DNA from: a virus
Strand: one strand, 5' to 3'
Length of the DNA: 23,175 nucleotides
Virus record (IMG/VR): IMGVR_UViG_3300037247_001998
Coordinates: 1 to 23,175 of that record
In this document: positions 1-6,506 of the stretch, in pieces
Numbering within the stretch: position 1 is the first letter of the stretch
Layout: the number at the start of each line of letters is the position of its first letter
The notes under the pieces: model-generated
What the model saw: the letters and a program-made list of their open reading frames with translations, nothing else
Database searches by the model: none
What the model was told of the DNA's origin: nothing
Program-made: the position numbers and the translations under genes

Positions 1-414
1 GCGGCGACGGCCGAAGCGGTGGGCGGAACGGGCGATGTTGTGATCCGCGCCGACGCCGCAGCCGCAGGCGTGGCGACAGCCGCCGCCGGCAGCGCGGCGA
101 TCGCGAAGAGCGACGGCGCCGCCACCGGGGCGGCGACCGCCAACGCGGACGGCATTGCCGTCATCCGCGTCGATGCGGCCACCGCGGGCCTCGCCGCGGC
201 GGCCGGCGCCGGGCGCGTCGAGGCGCGCGCTGCCGCCGCCGCCGCCGGGACGGCCGCCGATGCGGTGGTGGGCGGCACCTACGTGCCGTTCGATCCTGAC
301 GTGACCGATATCTTCGCGCTCGCCGCGCGGCCGGCCGAATGGGATATGCCCGCGCGTCCGACCGAGTGGGGGCTGCCGGCACGCCCGACCGAGTGGGAGC
401 TCGGCGATGCCTGA
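1..414 (+). CDS. Ala-rich phage structural protein, 3' part (5' end outside window)
   Basis: The frame is open from the first base, so the true start lies upstream; a GTG at position 19 is only an internal candidate. About 137 residues are visible. The first ~90 are almost entirely Ala, Gly, Thr and Val with recurring GxAxxxA patterns, as in low-complexity stalk or linker regions of phage fibers. The C-terminus carries three 9-residue repeats of the form (A/P)ARPxEWxx. The stop overlaps the next start by 8 bases, suggesting translational coupling with the fiber-tail-adaptor-like gene. I infer a virion appendage protein from composition and position. I do not recognise a catalytic domain, and the family is not assigned. 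Confidence 0.55.
   Translation, partial: AATAEAVGGTGDVVIRADAAAAGVATAAAGSAAIAKSDGAATGAATANADGIAVIRVDAATAGLAAAAGAGRVEARAAAAAAGTAADAVVGGTYVPFDPDVTDIFALAARPAEWDMPARPTEWGLPARPTEWELGDA
322..402 (+). repeat. Three 27-bp tandem repeats encoding ARPxEW units
   Basis: Three consecutive in-frame 27-bp units (322-348, 349-375, 376-402) each encode nine residues with an invariant R-P-x-E-W core. They sit at the extreme C-terminus of the Ala-rich protein. The codons differ slightly between copies, so the peptide motif appears to be what is conserved. Confidence 0.8.
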
Positions 415-685
415 CATCCTGGTCAAGCAGCCCGCCGAGAGCCGGCGCTATACGATCGACTTCGCCGGCCTCGTCGCGACCGGCGACAGCATCAGCGCGA
501 TCTCCAGCCTGACCGCGGCGCCGAGCGGGCTGACCATCACCGAGCAGGCTATCGCCAGCCCGAAAATCCAGTTCCGCGTCGCCAGCGGGACCGACGGCAT
601 CCGCTACAAGCTGACCGCGCTCGTCGCCACCACGGACGGCGACACGCTCGAGGGCGAGGGCGACCTCGACGTGGTGGACCTGTGA
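407..685 (+). CDS. Small phage fiber-tail adaptor-like protein (gp77-like)
   Basis: A 92-residue protein starting at the ATG overlapping the upstream stop. It begins with a short K-x-P-x-E-x-R-x-Y-T-I-D-F segment. The rest alternates short hydrophobic strands with Thr/Ser/Gly turns, consistent with a single Ig-like beta-sandwich. The overall pattern (strand, TIDF, DSIS, a T-A-P-S-G-L-T turn, then a Y-K-L-T strand before a D-G-D-T-L-E-G-E ending) resembles small proteins annotated as phage fiber-tail adaptors. There is no signal peptide or membrane segment. It lies between a low-complexity appendage protein and terL, and its stop overlaps the terL GTG by 4 bases. The family call rests on pattern recall. 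Confidence 0.55.
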   Translation: MPDILVKQPAESRRYTIDFAGLVATGDSISAISSLTAAPSGLTITEQAIASPKIQFRVASGTDGIRYKLTALVATTDGDTLEGEGDLDVVDL

Positions 686-2043
686 CCGCCGCCCCCTACT
701 TCCTCCCCTACCAGCAGGCGTGGCTCGACGACCGCTCGCGCTTCAAGGTATGGCCGAAGGCGCGGCGGATCGGCGCCACCTACGTCCAGGCTTACGAGGA
801 CGTGCGCGACGCGGCGCGCGCCGACGGCCCTCCCGACGTGTGGTTCTCCTCGGCCGACCAGTCGGCGGCGCGCGAGTACATCGATTACTGCGGCATGTGG
901 GCGCGGCTGTTGGACATCGCCGCGCGCGATCTTGGCGAGGTCGTCATCGAGCGCGACGCCGACGTCAAGGCCTACGTCGTCGAGCTCGCCAATGGGCACA
1001 GGCTGATCGGGCTGTCGTCGCGCCCCGGCGCGTTCCGCTCGAAGGGCGGCAAGCTCGTCCTCGACGAGTTCGCCCACCACGCCGACGCCGACGCGATGTG
1101 GCGGGCGGCGCGGCCGATCGTCCAGTGGGGGTTCGATGTCCGCGTGATCTCGACCCATAACGGCCGCGGCACCCGCTTCTGGCGTATGTGCGACGACGCG
1201 GCCAAAGGCACCCCTCCGTTCGCGCTCCACCGAGTGACGATCGAGGACGCGGTCGCGCAAGGTCTCGCCGACCGCATCGCCGGGCGCGCGCTCACCGAGG
1301 TCGAGCGCCGCGCCTGGCTCGCCGACGAGCGCGCGGCGTGCGGCGACGAGGAGACCTGGCGCCAGGAGTACATGTGCGAGGCGCTCGACGAGACAACGGC
1401 CTGGTTGACCTGGGAGCTGATCGTCTCGGCCGAGCACTCTTTAGCCGGCGACCCTGCCCGCTACGCCGGCGGGCCGTGCTACGTCGGCATGGACATCGCG
1501 CGGCGCCGCGACCTCACCGTGATCTGGGTGCTCGAGGCGGTCGGCGACGTGCTCTGGACCCGCGAGGTTCTGCGCATGAAATGCGCCACCTTCGCCGCCC
1601 AGGATGCCGCTCTCTATGGCATCTTCGCGCGTTATCAGGTGACCCGCGCCTGTATCGACCAGACCGGGATCGGTGAGAAGCCGGTGGAGGATGCGAAAAA
1701 GCGCCACGGCGCATACCGCGTCGAGGGTGTCATCTTCGGTGCCGCGATCAAGCACCATCTCGCCACCATCATCAGGCAGGTCTACGAGGACCGCCGCGTG
1801 CGCACCCCCGAGGACCGCGGTATCCGCGACGCCCACCACGCGGTGCGCAAGGTCACCACCGCGGCCGGCAACCCGCGCTTCGACGCCGAGCGCACCGAAG
1901 CCGGCCACGCCGACGAGTTCTGGGCGCACGCGCTCGCGCTGCATGCGGCGGAAGGCACGGGGGCGCCGCGCTGGCGCCCCGCGCATCCTCCGCTTGTCCC
2001 CGGGCTTGACCCGGGGATCGAGGAAGGGTGGATACCCGCATGA
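682..2043 (+). CDS. terL: Phage terminase large subunit (Mu gp28-like)
   Basis: A 453-residue DNA-packaging motor: an ATPase that drives DNA into the prohead, and a nuclease that cuts the concatemer. Walker A-like K26-A-R-R-I-G-A-T33 and Walker B K-L-V-L-D128-E129 are visible, followed by the S-T-H-N coupling motif near residues 157-160. The C-terminal RNase H-like nuclease shows acidic residues in G-M-D-I-A (about 270), C-I-D-Q-T-G and H-A-D-E-F-W-A-H-A. The early Walker A, short length and K-x-R-R-I-G motif resemble the Mu gp28 group rather than lambda gpA. The start is a GTG overlapping the previous stop (GTGA). No small terminase gene is visible next to it. The last ~20 residues are encoded by a dispersed palindromic repeat and are probably not functional. 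Confidence 0.93.
   Translation: MTAAPYFLPYQQAWLDDRSRFKVWPKARRIGATYVQAYEDVRDAARADGPPDVWFSSADQSAAREYIDYCGMWARLLDIAARDLGEVVIERDADVKAYVVELANGHRLIGLSSRPGAFRSKGGKLVLDEFAHHADADAMWRAARPIVQWGFDVRVISTHNGRGTRFWRMCDDAAKGTPPFALHRVTIEDAVAQGLADRIAGRALTEVERRAWLADERAACGDEETWRQEYMCEALDETTAWLTWELIVSAEHSLAGDPARYAGGPCYVGMDIARRRDLTVIWVLEAVGDVLWTREVLRMKCATFAAQDAALYGIFARYQVTRACIDQTGIGEKPVEDAKKRHGAYRVEGVIFGAAIKHHLATIIRQVYEDRRVRTPEDRGIRDAHHAVRKVTTAAGNPRFDAERTEAGHADEFWAHALALHAAEGTGAPRWRPAHPPLVPGLDPGIEEGWIPA
1997..2017. repeat. Palindromic dispersed repeat in terL 3' end
   Basis: A perfect 8-bp inverted repeat (TCCCCGGG / CCCGGGGA) with a 5-nt CTTGA loop. In the terL frame the region reads P-G-L-D-P-G-I, a peptide signature I know from palindromic repeats scattered through alphaproteobacterial genomes. 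It ends just before the ribosome-binding site of the portal gene (AGGAAGG at 2021-2027). Confidence 0.7.
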
Positions 2044-4115
2044 TTGGCAGGCTCATCAAGGCGCTCACCGCGATGCGCCACGCAGGACGCGCACCGTTCC
2101 TCCTCGGTCTCCTCGCGCGCACGAGGTTCGACTATGCCAAGGAGGTCGGCGACGGCATCGATTCTTCCGTCGTTACCGCGCCGCTGCAATGGGTGCAGCG
2201 CGCGTTCCCCGAGGCGCGGCTTACCGTCGTCCGCCGCTCGGCCGACGCCAGCGACGAGGTCGAGGGCCACCCGCTCCCCGCGCTCGTCGCCGCGCCGAAT
2301 CCGTTCTACGGCGGCGGCCATCTGTGGTCGGCGACGCTGTTCTCCTATCTCGTCGCCGGCAACGCCTACTGGCTCAAGGTCAGGAACGGCGCCGGCGCGG
2401 TGGTCGAGCTGTGGTGGGCGCCGCACTGGACGATCGCCCCGAAATGGCCGCAGGACGGCTCCGAGTTCATCAGCCATTACGAGTACACGCCGGGCGCCGG
2501 CAAGCGCATCCGCCTCGAGCCCGCCGACGTCGTCCACTTTCGTGCTGGTATCGACCCGCGCAACCCGCGCCTCGGCCTGTCGCCGCTCCACGGCGCGATC
2601 CGCGAGATATTCATGGACCTCGAGGCGTCGAACTTCGTCGCCTCGCTGCTTCGCAACATGGGCGTGCCCGGGGTGGTGCTCTCGCCCGAGGGCGGCGCCC
2701 AGGCCGCGCCCGAGGACCTCGAAGCGACCAAGGCATGGTTCCGCGAGGCGTTCGGCGGCGATCGTCGCGGCAGCCCGCTGGTGATGGGGGCGGCGACCAA
2801 GGTCCAGCAGTACGGCTTCAACCCCCAGCAGCTCAATCTCTCGGCCGCGCGCAACGTCGCCGAGGAGCGCGTCTGCGCATGCCTCGGCATCCCCGCCGCG
2901 GTGGTCGGCTTCGGCGCCGGCCTGCAGACCGCCAAGGTCGGCGCGACCATGAGCGAGCTCCGCCGCCTCGCCTGGACCAACGGCGTGCTGCCGGTGACGC
3001 GCGCGTTCGCCGACGAGCTCGACCGCTCGCTTCTCCCCGACTTCTCCCCCCGCGATGATGAGCGCGCCGAGTTCGACACCTCAGCGGTGCCCGCGTTGTT
3101 CGAGGAGGCCGAGAAGCGCGCGACGGTGTGGGACACGATGATCCGCGGCGGCTGGGCCGAGGTCGCCGAGGCGCGCGAGGCGATGGGCTTGGCCGTCGAC
3201 GACAGCCACCGCATCTTCCTCCGCCCCTTCGCCGTCATCGAGGTGCCCGCCGGCGCCCCGCCGCGGCCGCTGCCCGCCCCCGCGGAAGCGGGGATCTCCG
3301 CGCACGGGACCAAGCAGCAGCGCGCGCGGCCGAGCCGGGCGCGCGAGGCCTACGTGCGCGCGCTCGAGCGCATGCTCGGCCCCCTCGCCAACGCCCTTTC
3401 CCCCCGCCTCGAAACCGTCTTCGCCGAGCTCGGCGCCGCCGCGGGCGACGCCGCGCTCCCACTGCTCGAGGACGAACCCCCGGCCCCCGGATTTAATCCG
3501 GGGGTGACCCGGGGGAAGCAGTCGGGCGAGGACGAGGTGCTCGCCGGGCGGATCATCGAGCAGCTCGAGCTGCCGCTCCACCAGGCCGCGTTCCGCCGCG
3601 TCTACGAGGCCCACTACCTCACCGTCGCCGAGGAGGTTTCGAAGGCCGGCTCCCTCATCGGCCTCGCCACCGACCTGCCCGACCCGGTCGCGCGCGCGGT
3701 GGTCGCCGCCGGCGGGCGCCGCTCGGGCCTCGTCGACCTCGCCGGCCAGTCGCGCCGCGCGCTGTTCGACGCGCTCGCCGAGGGCCGCGCCGCCGGCGAG
3801 GGCGCCGAACAGCTCGCCGCGCGCATCCGCGACCAGGTCAGCGCCGGGCCGTGGGGCTCGGCCGAGACCCGCGCCCGCGTCATCGCCCGCACCGAGACCA
3901 AGTTCGCCCAGAACACCTCCACCGTCGCGCGCGCGGGCCACGAGGGCATCGATCGCTTCGTCGTCTTCGACGGCAGGCTCGGGCCTGAGCGCAGCGATCC
4001 TGAGCATATCGCCCGCGACGGCACCATCGTCACCGGCGACGAGGCCGCGGCGATGACCGCCGCCGAGCACCCCAACGGCACCCTTTCGTTCAGCCCCTAT
4101 TTCGGGGAGGAGTGA
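2040..4115 (+). CDS. Portal protein fused to Mu gpF-like minor head domain
   Basis: A 691-residue fusion. Residues 1 to about 400 are an HK97-family portal: a W-V-Q-R-A-F start, the N-P-F-Y-G-G-x-H-L-W motif, G-N-A-Y-W-L, the D-V-V-H-F-R-A-G segment and a C-L-G-I-P-A-A-V-V-G-F stretch. It forms the dodecameric ring for DNA passage. Residues from about 435 onward form a Mu gpF-like minor head domain with the family signature A-R-V-I-A-R-T-E-T and a C-terminal D-G-T-I-V-T-G. The linker (residues ~410-490) contains two chromosomal palindromic repeats. I chose the ATG at 2040 because it overlaps the terL stop (ATGA) and is 12 nt from AGGAAGG; a GTG at 2028 abuts that site. The downstream protease follows closely. 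Confidence 0.9.
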   Translation: MIGRLIKALTAMRHAGRAPFLLGLLARTRFDYAKEVGDGIDSSVVTAPLQWVQRAFPEARLTVVRRSADASDEVEGHPLPALVAAPNPFYGGGHLWSATLFSYLVAGNAYWLKVRNGAGAVVELWWAPHWTIAPKWPQDGSEFISHYEYTPGAGKRIRLEPADVVHFRAGIDPRNPRLGLSPLHGAIREIFMDLEASNFVASLLRNMGVPGVVLSPEGGAQAAPEDLEATKAWFREAFGGDRRGSPLVMGAATKVQQYGFNPQQLNLSAARNVAEERVCACLGIPAAVVGFGAGLQTAKVGATMSELRRLAWTNGVLPVTRAFADELDRSLLPDFSPRDDERAEFDTSAVPALFEEAEKRATVWDTMIRGGWAEVAEAREAMGLAVDDSHRIFLRPFAVIEVPAGAPPRPLPAPAEAGISAHGTKQQRARPSRAREAYVRALERMLGPLANALSPRLETVFAELGAAAGDAALPLLEDEPPAPGFNPGVTRGKQSGEDEVLAGRIIEQLELPLHQAAFRRVYEAHYLTVAEEVSKAGSLIGLATDLPDPVARAVVAAGGRRSGLVDLAGQSRRALFDALAEGRAAGEGAEQLAARIRDQVSAGPWGSAETRARVIARTETKFAQNTSTVARAGHEGIDRFVVFDGRLGPERSDPEHIARDGTIVTGDEAAAMTAAEHPNGTLSFSPYFGEE
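3278..3293. repeat. Palindromic dispersed repeat in portal linker (copy 1)
   Basis: An inverted repeat CCCCGC / GCGGGG with a GGAA loop followed by ATC. This matches the style of the GCGGGGATC / CCCCGC palindromes common in alphaproteobacterial chromosomes; read on the minus strand it gives the familiar G-D-P-R-F-R-G-G peptide. It is in frame and adds an A-P-A-E-A-G-I segment to the linker. Confidence 0.6.
3484..3504. repeat. Palindromic dispersed repeat in portal linker (copy 2)
   Basis: A perfect 9-bp inverted repeat (CCCCCGGAT / ATCCGGGGG) around a 3-nt TTA, followed by GTGACCCGGGGG. It is the same repeat family as the terL 3' copy (P-G-x-x-P-G peptide). It is inserted in frame between the portal and minor head domains. 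Confidence 0.7.
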
Positions 4116-4117
4116 CC

Positions 4118-4897
4118 ATGACCGACCAGCCCACGCTCGCGCGCGAGATCAAGACCGGGATCAAGCTCAAGGAACTCGACGATACCGGCACCGGCCTCGC
4201 CCGCATCGCCACCCTGTCGGCGATCGACAGCGACGGCGATACCTACGCCGCCGGCGCGTTCGGCGACCGGCAAGTGCAGATCATGCCGGCGCACGACTGG
4301 CGAGCGGTGCCCTTGGGGCGCGCGCGCATCTTCGAGCAGGGCGACGAGGCGCTCGCCGAGTTCCGCCTCAACCTCGACACCGCGGCGGCGCGCGAGTGGC
4401 ATGCCGCGCTCAAGTTCGACCTCGCGCAGGAACGCCCGCTCCAGGAATGGTCATACGGTTACGATATCCTCGAGGCCGAGACCGAGATCCGCGACGGCGA
4501 GCGCGTGCGCGTGCTCAAGCGGCTCGAGGTGTTCGAGGTCAGCCCGGTCCTGCGCGGCGCCGGCGTCGCCACCACGACGCTGGCAGTGAAAAGCGGGCTC
4601 CCGTTCCGAGACCAGATCGCCGCCGCCTACGCCGAGGCGCGCGCGGTGATTGAGCGCGCCGAGCAGATCGCCGCCCTGCGCGGATTGGAAGGCCGCTCGC
4701 TTTCCCCCGAGCGTCTAAGCGAGCTCGCCGGCCTCAAGAGCGCGCTGGAGGAGGCCGCGAAGGTCGCCGCCGACCTCGACACGGTGCTGCGCGCCGCCGA
4801 CTTGAGTCGGCCGGAAGCCTTGGCGAAGGCCGGTCGCGCCTTCGCCCGCTTCGAGACGACCCGCTTTCGCCTCGCCGGGCGCGCCATCGAGCCGTAA
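4118..4897 (+). CDS. HK97-family prohead protease
   Basis: A 259-residue serine protease that trims the capsid protein N-terminal scaffold domain during head maturation. The N-terminal ~155 residues carry the fold: S-D-G-D-T-Y-A-A-G-A-F-G, the catalytic-type His in M-P-A-H59-D-W, the Ser in E-W-S112-Y-G-Y, and a conserved E-V-S-P-V-L-R-G-A-G-V-x-T-T end. The last ~100 residues are a charged helical tail that may act as a scaffold. I prefer the ATG at 4118, 7 nt after GGGGAGG (4104-4110). A GTG at 4112 overlaps the portal stop but is too close to that site. It lies between the portal and major capsid genes, the usual order. The start is the main uncertainty. Confidence 0.92.
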   Translation: MTDQPTLAREIKTGIKLKELDDTGTGLARIATLSAIDSDGDTYAAGAFGDRQVQIMPAHDWRAVPLGRARIFEQGDEALAEFRLNLDTAAAREWHAALKFDLAQERPLQEWSYGYDILEAETEIRDGERVRVLKRLEVFEVSPVLRGAGVATTTLAVKSGLPFRDQIAAAYAEARAVIERAEQIAALRGLEGRSLSPERLSELAGLKSALEEAAKVAADLDTVLRAADLSRPEALAKAGRAFARFETTRFRLAGRAIEP

Positions 4898-5206
4898 TCG
4901 ACAGGCCCGTAAAGCCCCAAAATTGCCCGCTGGCGCGCGCTCGCCCAAACCTACCCGAAGCTACCCAGGTTTTTTTAATAAGCCAATCGATACGACTCCG
5001 GCGTTCCTGGCCGCCTTCCGCGCCCCCGATGGCACGCGGAGCCGCGGCGTCATTGCGAGAAGGCGGAGCCGACGAAGCAATCCAGTCTGACGCCTCGCCC
5101 CCCCGTGTACTGACACTGGCAGGCTCCAATGGCGTGCGGGGCGTGCTACGCGGTCGCTCCAATCCGGCGCGGGCTGCCGGCGCAATGCCATCCGAAGGAG
5201 CCACCG
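4898..5206. other. Non-coding gap between protease and capsid genes
   Basis: About 310 bases without a credible gene. The left part has a weak terminator-like element at 4948-4976 (AACCT / AGGTT arms around a 14-nt loop, then seven T). The middle holds a dispersed chromosomal repeat (5031-5088). The right end carries the strong ribosome-binding site GAAGGAG at 5194-5200 serving the capsid gene. A dedicated capsid promoter would fit here, but I see no convincing -35/-10 pair. Confidence 0.5.
5031..5088. repeat. Dispersed mosaic repeat (CACGCGGAG arm plus CGTCATTGCGAG...GCAATCCAG core)
   Basis: Positions 5031-5047 are identical over 17 bases to 18045-18061. They are followed by CGTCATTGCGAG (5048-5059) and GCAATCCAG (5077-5085). 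The same core occurs at 10314-10351. This core is a well-known chromosomal dispersed repeat in alphaproteobacteria. Here it lies in the non-coding gap, with only one of the two palindromic arms present. Confidence 0.75.
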
Positions 5207-6505
5207 ATGACGCTCAAGGAGCTGCGCGAGAAGCTCGCCGCCAAGCAGACCGCCCTGCACGAGGTCTTCGCCGAGGCCAAGACCGACGACGGCGAGCTCG
5301 ATTTCACCCGGGTCAAGTGCCTCGGCGACGAGGTCAAGGGCTCGGTCGCGATCGCCGAGAAGGTCCGCGGCATGAACGACGAGCTCAACGACCTCGCCGC
5401 GGAGGCCGAGACGCTCGAGGCCGCGGAAGCTGCGGCGAATGACCTCGCCGCGCGCGAGAAGGCGCAGGCGCGCCCGCCGCATTGGAACAGCCGCCCAAGC
5501 GGCCTCTTACAAGCCGCGCCGACCAAGTCGCTCGGCGAGCTCGTCATCGAGGAGAAGAGCTATCAGGCGTGGGTGGATGCCGGCGCCGGCGGCGGCATCA
5601 GCCTTCACTATCCCGACCTCTGGCCATCCGACGTGCTCGCCAAGGGCGCCCTGCCGATGACCCTCGGCACCAAGACGCTCTTCGAGACCGGCGCCGGATG
5701 GGCGCCCGAGTCGATCCGCATCCCCGGCATGGTCGAGGCGGTCACCCGCCCGATCCAGCTCATCGACATCATCCCCCTCGGCCGCACCGGCTTTGAGCAA
5801 ATCGTCTACATGGAGGAGACGACCCGCACCCACGCCGCGGCCGAGAAAGTCGAGGGCGCCGCCTTCGCCGAGTCGACCTTCGAGTTGACCGAGCAGACCT
5901 CGAGCGTGCGCAAGATCACCGACTCGATCCCGGTCACCGACGAGCAGCTCGAGGACGTCGCCCAGGCCGAAAGCTACCTCACCGGCCGGCTCACCTTCGG
6001 CCTCCGCCAGCGCCTCGACGGCCAGCTCCTGGTCGGCACCGGCTCTTCGCCGAACCTGCGCGGCATCAAGAACGTCGTCGGCATCCAGACCCAGGCCAAG
6101 GGCTCCGACCCGATCCCCGACGCCTTCTTCAAGGCGATGACCCTTATCCAGGTCACCGGCCGCGCGACCCCTACCCACCACATCATGCACCCGACCGACT
6201 GGCAGAAGGTTCGCCTGCTCAGGACCGCCGATGGCATCTACATTTGGGGGAACCCGTCAGACGCCGGCCCCGAACGCATGTGGGGCCTGCCGGTGATCAA
6301 GGCGGACGTTGACTCCGCGGGCAGCGGGTACAGCGGGTCGTTCCAGCCGGCGTGGATCACCGCCTTCGAGCGCCGCGGCATCGATGTCCAGATCGGCTAC
6401 ACCGGCACCCAATTCGTCGAAGGCAAGCGCACCATCCGCGCCGACACCCGCTGGGCGTTCGTCGTTTTCCGCCCGACGGCGTTCTGCAAGGTGACGGGGC
6501 TCTAA
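5207..6505 (+). CDS. HK97-fold major capsid protein
   Basis: A 432-residue capsid protein. Residues 1 to about 90 are a highly charged Ala/Glu/Lys coiled coil typical of the cleavable delta (scaffold) domain. The mature domain follows, with the P-I-Q-L-I-D-I-I-P segment, an E-tract E-T-T-R-T-H-A-A-A-E, the K-I-T-D-S-I-P-V-T-D-E-Q-L-E-D helix and G-T-G-S-S-P-N-L-R-G-I motifs characteristic of the HK97 family. The C-terminus ends with T-R-W-A-F-V-V-F-R-P-x-A-F-C-K-V-T-G-L. The ATG at 5207 is chosen because GAAGGAG lies 6 nt upstream; an upstream in-frame start at 5129 would add residues read from the repeat-bearing gap. The protease directly upstream supports the assignment. Confidence 0.95.
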   Translation: MTLKELREKLAAKQTALHEVFAEAKTDDGELDFTRVKCLGDEVKGSVAIAEKVRGMNDELNDLAAEAETLEAAEAAANDLAAREKAQARPPHWNSRPSGLLQAAPTKSLGELVIEEKSYQAWVDAGAGGGISLHYPDLWPSDVLAKGALPMTLGTKTLFETGAGWAPESIRIPGMVEAVTRPIQLIDIIPLGRTGFEQIVYMEETTRTHAAAEKVEGAAFAESTFELTEQTSSVRKITDSIPVTDEQLEDVAQAESYLTGRLTFGLRQRLDGQLLVGTGSSPNLRGIKNVVGIQTQAKGSDPIPDAFFKAMTLIQVTGRATPTHHIMHPTDWQKVRLLRTADGIYIWGNPSDAGPERMWGLPVIKADVDSAGSGYSGSFQPAWITAFERRGIDVQIGYTGTQFVEGKRTIRADTRWAFVVFRPTAFCKVTGL

Positions 6506-6506
6506 G

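Noticed and set aside
604-1437. Long minus-strand open frames here and throughout the window
   Set aside because: They mirror plus-strand genes in GC-rich DNA and have low-complexity Arg/Ala/Gly/Val products without recognisable domains.
2028-2039. GTG start for the portal protein
   Set aside because: It directly abuts AGGAAGG; the ATG at 2040 has better spacing and the usual overlap with the previous stop.
4948-4976. Rho-independent terminator before the capsid gene
   Set aside because: The stem has only 5 bp with a 14-nt loop; the T run is good but the hairpin is too weak to list as a terminator.
5129-5206. Longer N-terminus for the major capsid protein
   Set aside because: The added residues come from the repeat-bearing gap, and a strong ribosome-binding site sits 6 nt before the ATG at 5207.
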